Shown here: piece after piece, positions 7,703-17,514 of the stretch
Layout: each line of letters begins with the position of its first letter
Numbering within the stretch: the first letter of the stretch is position 1
NCBI RefSeq assembly: GCF_001295925.1
Contig: NZ_LJHQ01000030.1
Span: 1-43,135 of the forward strand
Direction: 5' to 3'
Length of the DNA stretch: 43,135 nucleotides
Origin: Allobosea sp. AAP35
GTDB lineage: Bacteria; Pseudomonadota; Alphaproteobacteria; Rhizobiales; Beijerinckiaceae
Position numbers and translations under genes: made by a program
The notes under the pieces: model-generated
Told to the model about the DNA's origin: nothing
Databases searched by the model: none
Seen by the model: only the letters and a program-made list of their open reading frames with translations

Positions 7703-10700
7703 GCCGCGCCCCGGCCGAGTTCCCGCAGCGCCTTGGCGTCACGCGGTGTTACCGTCGGGTAGGCCGCATCGGCCGTCGCCGGGTCGAAATACTTCCAGGA
7801 GCGGGCGCATTTCACGCCGGCCGCGCGATGCGGCACGACCGCGACGCCCGGCACATCGGGCAGGCGGAAGGCCTCCTGCGGCCCCTCGCCATTCTCGATG
7901 CGGATGCCCGAAGTGATGCTGATCTCGGCGAGATCAAGCCCCGACAATGCCGCCAGCAGATCGGAATCGGCGATGAAGACCTGCGGCGCGGCTTCCAGCG
8001 AGGAGCCGAGACGCTTGGCCGCGCGCTCCAATTCGAGCGCGCCGGTGACGACGCGGCGGACCTTGCGGATCTTGCTCCAGCGCTCGGCCAGTTCAGGATC
8101 GAGCCAGGCGACGGGAGCCTGCGCGAAGAGTTCGAGATGGACCGAGCCGTCGAGCGTCTTCTGCTCGGGATAGCGCTCGAGCCAGGCCTCCTCGGCCGTG
8201 AAGACTAGGATCGGCGCGAGCCAGGTCGTCAGGCAGCGGAAGAGATGATCGACGACGGTGAGCGCGCTCTTGCGGACATGGCTCGACAGCGGATCGCAAT
8301 AGAGCGCGTCCTTGCGGACGTCGAAATAGAAGGCCGAGAGCTCGGTGTTCATGAACTGCGAGAGCAGCGTCACGACCTTCTTGTAGTCATAGGTCCGGTA
8401 AGCCTCCTCGACCTGCGGTCCGATCTCGGCCAGCCGGTGCAGCATCAGCCGCTCCAGCTCAGGCATGGTCTGGACTTCGGCGACGCGGATGTCCTCGCTG
8501 AAATGGGCGAGCGTGCCAAGCATCCAGCGCATCGTGTTGCGCAGCTTGCGATAGGTCTCGACGAAGGTCTTGAGGATCTCCTTGCCGATGCGCAGATCGT
8601 CGGAATAGTCAGCCGCCGCGACCCAGAGGCGCAGGATGTCGGCGCCGGAATCCTTGATGATGTCCTGCGGGGCGGTGACGTTGCCCTTGGACTTCGACAT
8701 CTTCTCGCCCTTCTCATCGAGGCAGAAGCCGTGCGTCAGCACGATGTCGTAAGGAGCGCGGCCGCGCGTGCCACAGCTTTCGAGCAGCGAGGAGTGGAAC
8801 CAGCCGCGATGCTGATCCGAGCCCTCGAGATACATCACGCGGTCATTGCCGCCGTCGCCGCGGCGCCGCGCCCTCAGATCGGCGCGCTTCTCCAGCGTGA
8901 AGGCATGGGTCGAGCCTGAATCGAACCAGACGTCGAGCACGTCGGTGACGCGCTCATATTGCGCCGGATCGTAGCCGTGAGGCGCCAGGAAGCGCGCCCC
9001 GTCCGTGTCGGTGAACCAGGCGTCCGCGCCCTCGGCCTCGAAGGCGTCGGCGATCGCGGCATTCACCTTCGCATCGACCAGGATGTCCTTGGTCTCCTTC
9101 TCGACAAAGACGGTGATCGGCACGCCCCAGGCGCGCTGGCGCGAGACCACCCAGTCAGGGCGGTTGGCGATCATGCCGTTGATGCGGTTCTCGCCGGCGG
9201 CGGGGACCCATTGCGTGTCCTTGATCGCCTTCAGCGCGCGGTTGCGCAGCGTATCGGTGTTGCCACCGGCGACCGGCTGCGGATCGGCCACATCCGGTGC
9301 GCCGGCCTCGCCGATCGGCTTGTCCATCGCGATGAACCATTGCGGCGTGTTGCGGAAGATGACCGGCTTCTTCGAGCGCCAGCTATGGGGATACTGGTGC
9401 TTGAGCCGGCCCCGAGCGACGAGATTGCCCGAGGCCGCGAGCGCCTTGATGACGACCTCGTTGGCGTTGCCCTTCTCGCCCGTGTCGGTGATGACCTGCG
9501 CGCCCTCGAAACCCGGCGCGTCCTTGGTGAAGCGGCCATCGGCATCGACGGTGTAGGGGATACGGGTCTCGATGCCGCGCTCGGCGAGTTGGCGGCCATT
9601 TGCCATCCAGACGTCGAAATCCTCGCGGCCATGGCCGGGGGCCGTGTGGACGAAGCCCGTGCCGGCCTCGTCGGTGACATGGTCGCCGTCGAGGAGAGGC
9701 ACGGCGAAGTCGTAGCCGTGGCCGTTCAAAGGATGGTTGCACTGGACTGGGAAAAGGTCCCGCTCATCCAAATCCCCGACGAGTTCAAAAGCCTCAACCT
9801 TTGCTGCCTTGAACACGCCTTCTGCGAGATTTTTCGCAATCACATAAGTCGAGCCGATCTTGGCCCAATTGTTCTCGGGCGCAGCGATAACCTTGTAGAG
9901 ACCGTATGCTATCTTACGGTTGTATGAGATTGCCCGATTGCCCGGGATCGTCCACGGCGTGGTTGTCCAAATGACAACCGAAGCATCGAGAAGACGATCT
10001 GCGACAGGTCCGAGCCCGAGCGCCATCGTCACCGGAAACGCCACGAACACCGTGTCGCTGACATGCTCCTCGTATTCGACCTCGGCCTCGGCGAGCGCGG
10101 TCTTCTCGACCACCGACCACATCACCGGCTTGGAGCCGCGATAGAGCTGGCCGGTCTCGGCGAATTTCATGATCTCGCGGGCGATCTGCGCCTCGGCGGG
10201 ATAGGCCATGGTGAGATAGGGATCGTCCCAGTCGCCCTCGACGCCGAGCCGCTTGAACTCCTCGCGCTGGATGTCGACCCATTTCTCGGCAAAGGCGCGG
10301 CATTCCTTGCGGAACTCGACGACATCGACGTTGTCCTTGTTCAGGCCCTTGGCGCGGTACTGCTCCTCGATCTTCCATTCGATCGGCAGGCCGTGGCAGT
10401 CCCAGCCCGGCACGTAATTCGAGTCGTGGCCGAGCATCTGCTGCGAGCGGGTGACGAGGTCCTTCAGGACCTTGTTGAGCGCGTGGCCGATATGGATGTT
10501 GCCATTGGCGTAAGGGGGGCCGTCATGCAGGACGAAGCGGTCGCGGCCCTTCCCGGCCTCGCGCAGCTTGCGGTAGAGGTCCATCCTGGCCCAGCGCGCG
10601 AGCAGCTCCGGCTCGCGCTGCGGCAGGCCGGCCCGCATCGGGAACTCGGTCTGGGGCAGGAAGAGCGTCTGGGAATAGTCGATCGTGTCGGTTGGTTTGT

Positions 10701-10707
10701 CGGTCAT
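7699..10707 (-). CDS. ileS: Isoleucyl-tRNA synthetase
   Basis: Charges tRNA-Ile in the cytoplasm; class I synthetase. 1002 residues from the ATG at 10707 (the frame continues upstream without support). Visible motifs: HIGH at 72-75 in [26 protein letters not shown], the CP1 editing segment [23 protein letters not shown], the WFDSGSTH element, KMSKS at 669-673, and a C-terminal anticodon-binding region. Followed by lspA with a four-base overlap; ribF lies 209 bases upstream on the same strand. Codon use and GC drop sharply across roughly residues 231-327 in the editing domain (see finding), yet the reading frame and motifs there are intact, so the enzyme should be functional. Confidence 0.98.
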   Translation of the reverse strand: MTDKPTDTIDYSQTLFLPQTEFPMRAGLPQREPELLARWARMDLYRKLREAGKGRDRFVLHDGPPYANGNIHIGHALNKVLKDLVTRSQQMLGHDSNYVPGWDCHGLPIEWKIEEQYRAKGLNKDNVDVVEFRKECRAFAEKWVDIQREEFKRLGVEGDWDDPYLTMAYPAEAQIAREIMKFAETGQLYRGSKPVMWSVVEKTALAEAEVEYEEHVSDTVFVAFPVTMALGLGPVADRLLDASVVIWTTTPWTIPGNRAISYNRKIAYGLYKVIAAPENNWAKIGSTYVIAKNLAEGVFKAAKVEAFELVGDLDERDLFPVQCNHPLNGHGYDFAVPLLDGDHVTDEAGTGFVHTAPGHGREDFDVWMANGRQLAERGIETRIPYTVDADGRFTKDAPGFEGAQVITDTGEKGNANEVVIKALAASGNLVARGRLKHQYPHSWRSKKPVIFRNTPQWFIAMDKPIGEAGAPDVADPQPVAGGNTDTLRNRALKAIKDTQWVPAAGENRINGMIANRPDWVVSRQRAWGVPITVFVEKETKDILVDAKVNAAIADAFEAEGADAWFTDTDGARFLAPHGYDPAQYERVTDVLDVWFDSGSTHAFTLEKRADLRARRRGDGGNDRVMYLEGSDQHRGWFHSSLLESCGTRGRAPYDIVLTHGFCLDEKGEKMSKSKGNVTAPQDIIKDSGADILRLWVAAADYSDDLRIGKEILKTFVETYRKLRNTMRWMLGTLAHFSEDIRVAEVQTMPELERLMLHRLAEIGPQVEEAYRTYDYKKVVTLLSQFMNTELSAFYFDVRKDALYCDPLSSHVRKSALTVVDHLFRCLTTWLAPILVFTAEEAWLERYPEQKTLDGSVHLELFAQAPVAWLDPELAERWSKIRKVRRVVTGALELERAAKRLGSSLEAAPQVFIADSDLLAALSGLDLAEISITSGIRIENGEGPQEAFRLPDVPGVAVVPHRAAGVKCARSWKYFDPATADAAYPTVTPRDAKALRELGRGAA
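9725..10015 (-). other. Low-GC patch inside ileS (possible recombination tract)
   Basis: Hand counting gives about 161 G+C in 300 bases (9721-10020), near 54%, against roughly 70% in the adjacent line 9661-9720. Codons such as AAA, ATT, GTT, TTG, ACA and ATA, rare elsewhere in this gene, cluster here. The edges are abrupt. The protein stays in frame, covering part of the CP1 editing domain. Confidence 0.6.
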
Positions 10708-10916
10708 GGTCCGGCTCGGGCAAGGCGGCCTGGCTGCCATGGTCATCTGGCGTGGCGCTGTCCGCTGTGAAATGGGCAGAAAATGCGATGGTCATCCCGG
10801 CTTGCGCGAGCGCCCGCGCCTCTAGCGCGGGGCGGCAGCCGGGCCCGTAATTCGCCGGAGCGGGATCATGGATATGGCGCGGAAAGCGAGCATGAGCGGC
10901 TTCTAGCAGGCGCGCG

Positions 10917-11885
10917 TCATGGAAGAAAGGGCGGCGTCTGGCCGAGAATGTCGCGCGCGCGGGCGCTGTCGGCGTCCATCTGCGCGATCAGGGCGGGCAG
11001 CGAGTCGAACTTCGCCTCGCCGCGCAGCCAGGAGACGAAGGCGACATCGACTTGGCTGCCGTAGAGATCGCCCGCGAAGTCGAAGACGAAGGTCTCCAGC
11101 CGCGGTGCGCCGTCATCGAAGGTCGGGCGGCTGCCGAAGCTGGCGACGCCATCATGCCAGACGCCGTCGATCTTCATCCGCACGGCATATATGCCGTATT
11201 TCAGCCTGCAGTCGCGGGCGAGATGCATGTTGGCGGTGGGATAGCCGAGATCGCGGCCACGCTTGTCGCCATGGGCGATGATACCGCGCACAAGCCAGGG
11301 GCGGCCGATATAATCCCCGGCGCGAGCGACATCGCCCTGCTCCAGCAAATTGCGGATCAGGGTCGAGGACACCGCTTCGCCATTCCAGACATAAGGCGGC
11401 ACCACCACGACGGGGACGGCCTGCGCCTCGCCGCGCGCCTGCAGCATTTCGGGATCGCCGCGCCGCCCCTGCCCGAAATGAAAATCATAGCCGCAGACGA
11501 GCCCGGACACGCCGAGCTTGGCGAACAGAAGATCAGCGATGAATTTCTCGGCCGGAATCGCCGCGATGTCGCGGTTGAAGGGCAAGACGAAGGTCAAAGG
11601 CAGGCCGATCTGCCCCAGCAGTTCGGTCTTGAGCGCCGGTGGCGTCAGGCGGAAGACCGGTTCCTCTGGCCTGAAGACACTGCGCGGATGCGGCTCGAAG
11701 GTCAGCGCAGCCGGCCTGCGGTCAAGCTGTTTGCCCAGCTCGGTGGCTTCTCGCGCGAGCTCGGCATGGCCGCGATGGACGCCGTCGAAATTACCGAGCG
11801 CGATCACCGCGCCGCGCAGCGCGGCAGGTACGGGCTTGTCGAAGTCGAGCACGAAGCTGCTTGAGGGGTCGGCGGGCGTGGTCAT
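10917..11885 (-). CDS. ribF: Bifunctional riboflavin kinase / FAD synthetase
   Basis: Phosphorylates riboflavin to FMN and adenylylates FMN to FAD. 322 residues in two domains: N-terminal nucleotidyltransferase with GNFDGVHRGH at 31-40 and GYDFHFGQGRRG further on, then the kinase domain with RGIIAHGDKRGRDLGYPTANM, which includes the conserved GxxxGFPTAN-type nucleotide/flavin site. The ATG at 11885 precedes a short Thr/Pro/Ser-rich leader. It is upstream of ileS on the same strand, the order seen in many proteobacteria. Its FAD product serves the acyl-CoA dehydrogenase encoded further along. Confidence 0.97.
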   Translation of the reverse strand: MTTPADPSSSFVLDFDKPVPAALRGAVIALGNFDGVHRGHAELAREATELGKQLDRRPAALTFEPHPRSVFRPEEPVFRLTPPALKTELLGQIGLPLTFVLPFNRDIAAIPAEKFIADLLFAKLGVSGLVCGYDFHFGQGRRGDPEMLQARGEAQAVPVVVVPPYVWNGEAVSSTLIRNLLEQGDVARAGDYIGRPWLVRGIIAHGDKRGRDLGYPTANMHLARDCRLKYGIYAVRMKIDGVWHDGVASFGSRPTFDDGAPRLETFVFDFAGDLYGSQVDVAFVSWLRGEAKFDSLPALIAQMDADSARARDILGQTPPFLP

Positions 11886-11966
11886 CGGGCAAGGCGATCC
11901 GGACGCCCGGGACGTGCCGGGCGGCCCGTCATTGGCCAGAGGCGGCGATGCGTCAAGCCGCCGGGC

Positions 11967-12422
11967 TTATTCCGCGGCGCGATGTCCGGCCCGCGAGGGC
12001 GGCAGCGCGACCCAGGCCTCACCCTCCAGCACCGCCTTGCCATCGACCAGGCATTCGCAGAACAGCCTGGCGCGACGCCGCTCGGCAACCAGTTCCATGA
12101 CCTCGACGCGGACCATCACGACGTCGCCGATCTTCACCGGCGCGAGAAACGTCAGGGTCTGCGACAGGTAAACCGCGCCCGGACCAGGCAGCCGCGTGCC
12201 GAGCAGGGCCGAGACCAGGCTCGCGGTGAGCATGCCATGGGCGATGCGCTGGCCGAATTTGGTGTTGGCGGCATAGCGGTCGCAGAGATGGATGGGGTTG
12301 GCGTCGCCGGAGAGGTCAGCGAAAAGCGAGACGTCGCGCTCCATCACCGTGCGCATCAGGCTCTCGCTCTGGCCGATCGCCAGATCCTCAAAGGCGTGGA
12401 CGGTGTAGAGCGCACTGCTCAT
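11967..12422 (-). CDS. MaoC-family (R)-specific enoyl-CoA hydratase
   Basis: Hot-dog-fold hydratase of 151 residues, like PhaJ, which hydrates trans-2-enoyl-CoA to (R)-3-hydroxyacyl-CoA and can feed polyhydroxyalkanoate synthesis. The catalytic hydratase-2 motif is visible as DLSGDANPIHL (Asp40, His45), followed by IAHGMLTASLVSALLG. AGGTGA lies nine bases before the ATG at 12422. Monocistronic or weakly linked to ribF (81 bases downstream). PhaJ is one option; a MaoC protein with another acyl-CoA substrate cannot be excluded. Confidence 0.88.
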   Translation of the reverse strand: MSSALYTVHAFEDLAIGQSESLMRTVMERDVSLFADLSGDANPIHLCDRYAANTKFGQRIAHGMLTASLVSALLGTRLPGPGAVYLSQTLTFLAPVKIGDVVMVRVEVMELVAERRRARLFCECLVDGKAVLEGEAWVALPPSRAGHRAAE

Positions 12423-12694
12423 CGCTGTGGTTCACCTGCATGGTCGGCACGGCACGGATAAGCACCGCCAGGGCCGATCTGTCGGGATCGCGAGCCTGTC
12501 ACAGCCGTTGCAGGCGAGCCATTCAACTTTGGTGGCTTGAACGGATGGCGCATGCCGTAGCGTCACTCTCCCATTGGATTAACGGCTTTGAAATACGGGC
12601 AGGCTATCCCTTGGGAACCAATAACGACGGCCGCAATTGAAGCGGCACGGCGTGGGCTCGGCCCGCGCCTTCACCGCTTGCTTGGAGCACCGCA

Positions 12695-13078
12695 ATGGCT
12701 CTCGATCCAACCATGCCGATCCTGGTGGTCGATGATTACCAGACCATGGTCCGGATCATTCGCAACCTCCTGAAACAGCTTGGCTTCGAGAATGTCGACG
12801 ATGCCTCGGACGGTCAGGCCGCGATCGCCAAGATGCGCGACAAGCAATATGGGCTGGTGATCTCGGACTGGAACATGGAGCCGATGACGGGCTTCGAACT
12901 GCTGCAGCGCGTGCGCGAGGAAGATGCCCTGTCGGCAACGCCCTTCATCATGGTCACCGCCGAATCCCGCACCGAAAACGTCATCGCCGCCAAGAAGGCC
13001 GGCGTGAACAACTACATCGTCAAGCCGTTCAACGCGCAGACGCTTCGCTCCAAGATCGAATCCGTCTGCACCGCCTGA
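12695..13078 (+). CDS. CheY-like single-domain response regulator
   Basis: A 127-residue receiver domain with no output domain. Acid pocket Asp13/Asp14 (VVDDYQTM), phospho-acceptor Asp58 (ISDWNM), switch Thr88 (MVTAES) and Lys110 (IVKPFN) are all present, so it should accept phosphate from a histidine kinase. The WNMEPMTGFELLQ segment is typical of chemotaxis CheY and of the alphaproteobacterial single-domain regulators. GGAG lies eight bases before the start. No kinase or chemotaxis gene is adjacent, so its partner is elsewhere and its role (motility or stalk/cell-cycle signalling) is open. It converges on the HAD hydrolase with only 28 bases between stops. Confidence 0.93.
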   Translation: MALDPTMPILVVDDYQTMVRIIRNLLKQLGFENVDDASDGQAAIAKMRDKQYGLVISDWNMEPMTGFELLQRVREEDALSATPFIMVTAESRTENVIAAKKAGVNNYIVKPFNAQTLRSKIESVCTA

Positions 13079-13106
13079 GCGCGGTGAAGGGCGCGGGCGC
13101 CCCTGG

Positions 13107-13976
13107 TCACCAGACGAGATGCGGCATCGCATAGGCCGGGCGATGGCTCTGCCGGCTGAGCCAGCCATGGCGCTCGTCCCAGGACGCTGCCATCAGATCC
13201 TGGGCATGGATGCCCGCCAGGACCATGATCCCGGTCGCGCCGATGGCGTGTGCCCCCGCGATATCGGTGCGGATGGCGTCGCCGATGGCACAAACCCGCT
13301 CGCGAGCGACCGGCGCGCCCCGCCTAGCCTGCGCCAGGGCAAACGCCCGTTCATAGATCGGCGGGTGCGGCTTGCCCGCATAGACCACCTTGCCGCCAAG
13401 CTCCTCATAGGCCAGTGCCACCGAACCGGCGCAGGGCACGATGCGGCCGCCGCGCTCGACCACGAGATCGGGATTGGCGCAGATCATCTCCAGCCCGCGC
13501 GCGGCAAAGCCGGCGAGCAGGTCGGCATAGGTTGCCGCCGTTTCGGTCTCGTCATCGCGCAAACCGGTGCAGAGCACGTAAGCCGCCTCGCCGACACCAA
13601 CTTCCGGCGCATCGAGACCAGCAATCAGCGGAAGATCGCGATCGGGGCCGAGCCTGAACATCGGCTGCCCGGCACGCTCCTGGATCAAGGCGCGGCAGGC
13701 ATCGCCCGAGGTGACGATGGCGTCCCAGGCCGCCTGGGGCACGCCGAACCCTTCGAGCTGGCGCTGAATCTCGAACTGCGGACGCGGCGCGTTGGTGACG
13801 AGGACCACGGTGATGCCGCGTTCGCGCATGGCCATCAGGGCCTCGACCGCAGCGCCGAACGCGGCCCCGCCATTATGGACGACCCCCCAGATGTCGCAGA
13901 GGCACAGATCGAAGTCGTCGGCGATCTGGGCGAAACCCGGAAGCGGCAGGGTGGCAGCAGTCTTCAATGGCAACAC
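13107..13976 (-). CDS. HAD-superfamily class IIA hydrolase (TIGR01459-like)
   Basis: A 289-residue phosphatase-like protein of the NagD/PGP branch. HAD motif I is DIWGVVHNG (nucleophile Asp28, with Trp as in TIGR01459 proteins), motif II is VTNAPRP, motif III lies around AGKPHPPIYERAF, and motif IV is CAIGDAIRTDIAGA. The start is GTG at 13976 with AGGAG nine bases upstream. The substrate is unknown; relatives dephosphorylate small sugar or nucleotide phosphates. It lies downstream of the EAL-like gene on the same strand with 130 bases between, so it may have its own promoter. Confidence 0.88.
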   Translation of the reverse strand: MLPLKTAATLPLPGFAQIADDFDLCLCDIWGVVHNGGAAFGAAVEALMAMRERGITVVLVTNAPRPQFEIQRQLEGFGVPQAAWDAIVTSGDACRALIQERAGQPMFRLGPDRDLPLIAGLDAPEVGVGEAAYVLCTGLRDDETETAATYADLLAGFAARGLEMICANPDLVVERGGRIVPCAGSVALAYEELGGKVVYAGKPHPPIYERAFALAQARRGAPVARERVCAIGDAIRTDIAGAHAIGATGIMVLAGIHAQDLMAASWDERHGWLSRQSHRPAYAMPHLVW

Positions 13977-14068
13977 GGCGCGTCACTCCTAGAGCCTTGG
14001 GTCGCCAATCCCTCTACAGCATCGAACCGGTTCTCGCATCCGCAGCAAAGCCGGGACGATGCGCCCAG

Positions 14069-14092
14069 GCCGCAGGCCGAGCTGGCTGCGGC
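14069..14092 (-). terminator. Weak hairpin after the EAL-like gene
   Basis: Arms GCCGCAGGCC and GGCTGCGGC pair with a one-base bulge and a GAGCT loop, just past the stop at 14107 on the minus strand. No U tract follows. It could mark the 3' end of the EAL-like transcript. Confidence 0.3.
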
Positions 14093-14106
14093 TCGTCCTA
14101 GCCGGT

Positions 14107-15681
14107 TCAAGCGGTGGCGCGACGCAGCACGGAACGGAAGGACTGGCGTTCGGGAACGGCCTGAGCCGGCGGCGGAGCGGCCGGCACGGGATATCCGATG
14201 ATTTCGGCCGCATGAGACGGCGCGGGTTCCGGCGCGGGCACGGTGGGAGCGGGTACGGGCGCCGGTTCGGCAAAAACATCGGGCTTGACCGGCCGCGGCG
14301 GCGAAAACACCGGCCCCTGCCCCATTGTCACGCCGAGTTCGATCATATCGGCGACGGCGGGATCGTTTTCGACCTCGTCGGCGATCAGCACGATCGAGGC
14401 GCGGGCGAGCAGCGTTGACAGATCCCCTGCGGCGATATCGGAAGCCTGCCCATCGGCCTGGGCCGTCAGCAGGGCCGAAGGCGCCTTGACGAAGCGGATG
14501 CCGCGGTCGAACAACGACACAGGATCGAGCCGCAGATCGACGAGCTGGTCGAGAGCGAAGCGCACGCCATTGGCCGACATCGCCCCAAGCAGCCCCAGAC
14601 TCGTGGGATCGAGACCGCGAAAGACGCTCTGCGGCATCTCGACGATCAGATGGCCGGTATGTTCGCGGTATTTCTCGAGGATGCGCGCCAGCGTCGCCAA
14701 GGCCTTCGATGAACCCCAGGTCGCCGTGCTGAAATTGCAGGAGACGAAGAGTCCGCCCTCCTTCGAGCCGAGATGGCGGGCGATTGCCAGCGCACGTGTG
14801 AGGACCAGGGCATCCAGTGTGGGACCGAAGCCGCGCTCCTCGATGACGGGCAGGAATTCATGCGGCAGCAGCAGCGTATTCTCGTCGAGCCGCAGGCGCA
14901 CCAGCGCCTCGTAACCGCGGGTCCGGCGCTGTGGCAGCTGGACGATCGGCTGCAGGTAGACCTCGACCTTGCCTTCCGAGAGCGCCGTGCTGATGACTGC
15001 GGCGCGTTCGGCTTCGGCCTGTTCGCGCGCCTGCCGCGCTGTTTCGGCGCGCTCGGTTGCCAACGCCCGCAGACGCTCCTGCCGAGCCGCCTCGGGATCG
15101 ATCACCACAAGCGGCGCCGACATGGGCGCCGGTTCAGCTGCGGACGCCACCCGCGACTGCATCGTCGCCAGCGCGGCATCGTGATCGGCCAGCGTCGTGG
15201 CGACTTGGTGGATCAGGTCGCCCAGCAGGCCCACTTCGGCCGTCAGTTCGTTGATGGCAGCGCGTGCTGGGGCGGCATCGACATCGCGCATCGGCAGCTG
15301 CTCGACACGCTTCGCCAGGGCATCGAGCCGGATGGCATTGGTCGCGAGCCGGACCTTGACCTCGCCGATGCCGGCGAGCACTTGCTCCCGCTGCGCCAGC
15401 GCGAGCCTCTGCGTGATCCAGGCGGAGCCGAGCCAGCCGCCGCCGGCCAAGAGCAGGCCAAGCGCCATGCCCAACGACGTCGGCATCAGAAGCGTCAGGG
15501 CCGCGCCCGCGCACAGCCCGGTGACCGCGCTGGCGAGAGGATGCAGGGCAGTGCGTCGGAGAGAAGCCAAAAGCAGCAGTCGCGCCAGGGGTTGATCGGA
15601 AAAACAACGAATCACACCACTGCGTAGCAGATTACCTTCATGCTTGCCTGCAAGCGAGCTTTCCCGCGGAACCCGCGCCAA
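14107..15681 (-). CDS. Membrane-anchored degenerate EAL-domain protein
   Basis: About 524 residues: two hydrophobic segments (about 47-66 and 68-90), a helical, coiled-coil-like stretch (95-235), an EAL domain (237-460), and a Pro/Ala-rich tail. EAL enzymes cleave cyclic di-GMP using eight conserved residues. Here Glu258 (EAL), Asn316, Glu348, Lys399, Glu438 and Gln455 appear kept, but the DDFGTG loop reads LDQLVDL, so the second Asp is Gln379 and the loop is lost. The protein is therefore more likely a c-di-GMP or protein sensor than a phosphodiesterase. The start is uncertain: TTG at 15681 opens the frame, and GTG at 15615 is an alternative; neither has a clear ribosome site. Confidence 0.82.
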   Translation of the reverse strand: MARVPRESSLAGKHEGNLLRSGVIRCFSDQPLARLLLLASLRRTALHPLASAVTGLCAGAALTLLMPTSLGMALGLLLAGGGWLGSAWITQRLALAQREQVLAGIGEVKVRLATNAIRLDALAKRVEQLPMRDVDAAPARAAINELTAEVGLLGDLIHQVATTLADHDAALATMQSRVASAAEPAPMSAPLVVIDPEAARQERLRALATERAETARQAREQAEAERAAVISTALSEGKVEVYLQPIVQLPQRRTRGYEALVRLRLDENTLLLPHEFLPVIEERGFGPTLDALVLTRALAIARHLGSKEGGLFVSCNFSTATWGSSKALATLARILEKYREHTGHLIVEMPQSVFRGLDPTSLGLLGAMSANGVRFALDQLVDLRLDPVSLFDRGIRFVKAPSALLTAQADGQASDIAAGDLSTLLARASIVLIADEVENDPAVADMIELGVTMGQGPVFSPPRPVKPDVFAEPAPVPAPTVPAPEPAPSHAAEIIGYPVPAAPPPAQAVPERQSFRSVLRRATA

Positions 15682-15729
15682 TTGCGAAACGTCGTCAAGG
15701 CACGACGGGCCGGGTCAGGCCGCGTCAGG

Positions 15730-17514
15730 TTACTGGAGGCCGAGATCGTCGAGGATACGTTTGATGACGGCTGCGCCGAAGCCCCGGCGCATCAACCATT
15801 GCTGCGGATCGGCTTCGAACAGAGGGTAATGGCTGCAGAGCTTGGTCAGGGCCTCGGTCTTTTCGCCCATGTTGCCCCTCTGGACAGCCCTGATGGCGCG
15901 CCCCAGCAAAGCATAGGGATGCGTACTGTCGCCGAGAAATTCGCCATGGGCGCGCGAGACCTGTTGCGCATTCAAGAGATGGGCGCCCAGGAACGCGAAG
16001 AAATCATAGGAGGGCGGGCGCCCGGCACTGATCTGAATCGCCTTTTCGACGAGCGGCAGCCCTTCCGCCGGGCGGTTCAGCTGAATGTAGCGGGCGCCGA
16101 GCGTGGCCAGGATATCGGAATCATACGGGTTGCGCGACATTGCCAGCTGTCCGGCCCTGAGCCCCTCCTCGGCGGCACCGCGTGCAAAAAGCGCGATCAT
16201 CATGACCTGCTGGGCCCTGGCGCTCGATGGCGCCAGCCGCACCGCGGTCAAGGCCTCGGACAAGGCGCGCTCGAGCGGCGGTTCCGGCAGCGCATTGAAG
16301 CCGAAATTGTATTCGAACTGGCTGAGGAAGCTCAGCTGCGCCCAGGCGGGATAGAAAGTCGGATCGCGCCGAACCAACTCCTGCAGGCAGTTGCGGGCCG
16401 CGAGATGGTCCTCCTTGGCCATGACCCGCCGAAAATCCATTGCCCGGTAGATGCAAGGCATCGGTCCGGAATCCGGGTTCTGGCGAATATCGGCATGGAT
16501 GATGCCGAAGGGTTCGGCCAGGCGGGCCGCCAGGCGCCGGGCGATGTCGGGCACATCGGCGTCATCGGCGCGAAAGGCTCGCGTTGAGGCAGCCGACCAG
16601 ACGATTCGACCGTCGCGAACGGAGCGCAGCCGGGCAAAGCTTTCCATGGCCCCATCGACCGTTTCGCCCGTGACCTCGAAGACATAATCGGCACCCGCCG
16701 GCAAAGCCTCGCCGACCTGCGGCATCTTGACCGTGACGAGATCGTCGAACCGCGACAACGCGTCGACCAGGAAGCTCGAGAACCGGCGCGCGGTTGCAGC
16801 GAGACCGGGATCGCCTGGCGGATCGGGGAGCGAGATGACCAGGATCGTCGTCTCGAGCGCAGCTGCCGGAGCCGAAATGTTCGGGCCGACCGCTGTTGCC
16901 GGGCCGGCGATCGGCAGGGCTGCGCCTCGCGTTGCGGTATCGCGGCCCAGCAGGCCACCATGCCAGGCGCCCAGCGACAGCAGCGCGAGCGACAAGGCTG
17001 CCCCGGCCATCACCGGCCAGCGCTTCGCGACCCGTCGCTCAAAGTCCGGATTTTGGGATCGCTGCGTCGGCCCGGATGTCGTGGAATCGACGGGACCGAA
17101 AAGGGGCTCGCCTGCGGGCCCTGACGCGGTCATCGTGGCGGAAGCGACATCAAGGCGCTCGAAGGCCGGAATATAGGCGCCGACCGGGATGGTGATCCGC
17201 ACCGGATCGGCGGCGCCCTCGCCTGCATAATATTGCGCGAGCGCCCGGCGAAGCCGGCCGGCCTCGACGCGCACGATCGGATCAGCCTGCGGATCGAAAC
17301 TGGCGGACCGACCGAACGCCTCGACCGCGATGGTGTAGCCTTTCAACTCGGCGGAGCGCCCCGCAACGGCGCGCTCGACGATGAAGGCGAGAAAAGCCGA
17401 AAGCTGCGGCGCCGCGCGGAACGCGTCGGATGCGAGGACGCGTGCGAGCCCCGCGCGAATCGCTGCCTGGGATCCGCCGTCGATCTCGTCAGAAGCTGCT
17501 TCGTTGTCCTGCAT
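15730..17514 (-). CDS. Membrane protein with winged-helix-like head and TPR-type C-terminus
   Basis: A 594-residue three-part protein. Residues 20-115 resemble the winged-helix-like domain found in many proteins annotated as adenylate-cyclase/TPR regulators: LSAFLAFIVERAVAG, LKGYTIAVEAFGR, DPIVRVEAGRLRRAL, and ITIPVGAYIPAF. A single membrane span follows (about 170-190, VMAGAALSLALLSLGAW). The C-terminal half is periplasmic if the head is cytoplasmic, and has TPR-like helices (AARNCLQELVRRDPTFYPAWAQL, LVEKAIQISAGRPPSYDFFA). This suits a ToxR/CadC-style one-component sensor, but DNA binding has not been shown for this head. It is divergent from the aminotransferase gene across 174 bases, which makes that gene a possible target. 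Confidence 0.72.
   Translation of the reverse strand: MQDNEAASDEIDGGSQAAIRAGLARVLASDAFRAAPQLSAFLAFIVERAVAGRSAELKGYTIAVEAFGRSASFDPQADPIVRVEAGRLRRALAQYYAGEGAADPVRITIPVGAYIPAFERLDVASATMTASGPAGEPLFGPVDSTTSGPTQRSQNPDFERRVAKRWPVMAGAALSLALLSLGAWHGGLLGRDTATRGAALPIAGPATAVGPNISAPAAALETTILVISLPDPPGDPGLAATARRFSSFLVDALSRFDDLVTVKMPQVGEALPAGADYVFEVTGETVDGAMESFARLRSVRDGRIVWSAASTRAFRADDADVPDIARRLAARLAEPFGIIHADIRQNPDSGPMPCIYRAMDFRRVMAKEDHLAARNCLQELVRRDPTFYPAWAQLSFLSQFEYNFGFNALPEPPLERALSEALTAVRLAPSSARAQQVMMIALFARGAAEEGLRAGQLAMSRNPYDSDILATLGARYIQLNRPAEGLPLVEKAIQISAGRPPSYDFFAFLGAHLLNAQQVSRAHGEFLGDSTHPYALLGRAIRAVQRGNMGEKTEALTKLCSHYPLFEADPQQWLMRRGFGAAVIKRILDDLGLQ

Noticed and set aside
10813..10831. CCCGCGC-N5-GCGCGGG hairpin between ribF and ileS as a terminator
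   Set aside because: Short arms, no U tract, and chance hairpins of this kind are common at this GC content.
12579..12593. TTAA-N7-GAAA upstream of the CheY-like gene as a CtrA box
   Set aside because: Two mismatches to TTAA in the second half-site; too weak to list.
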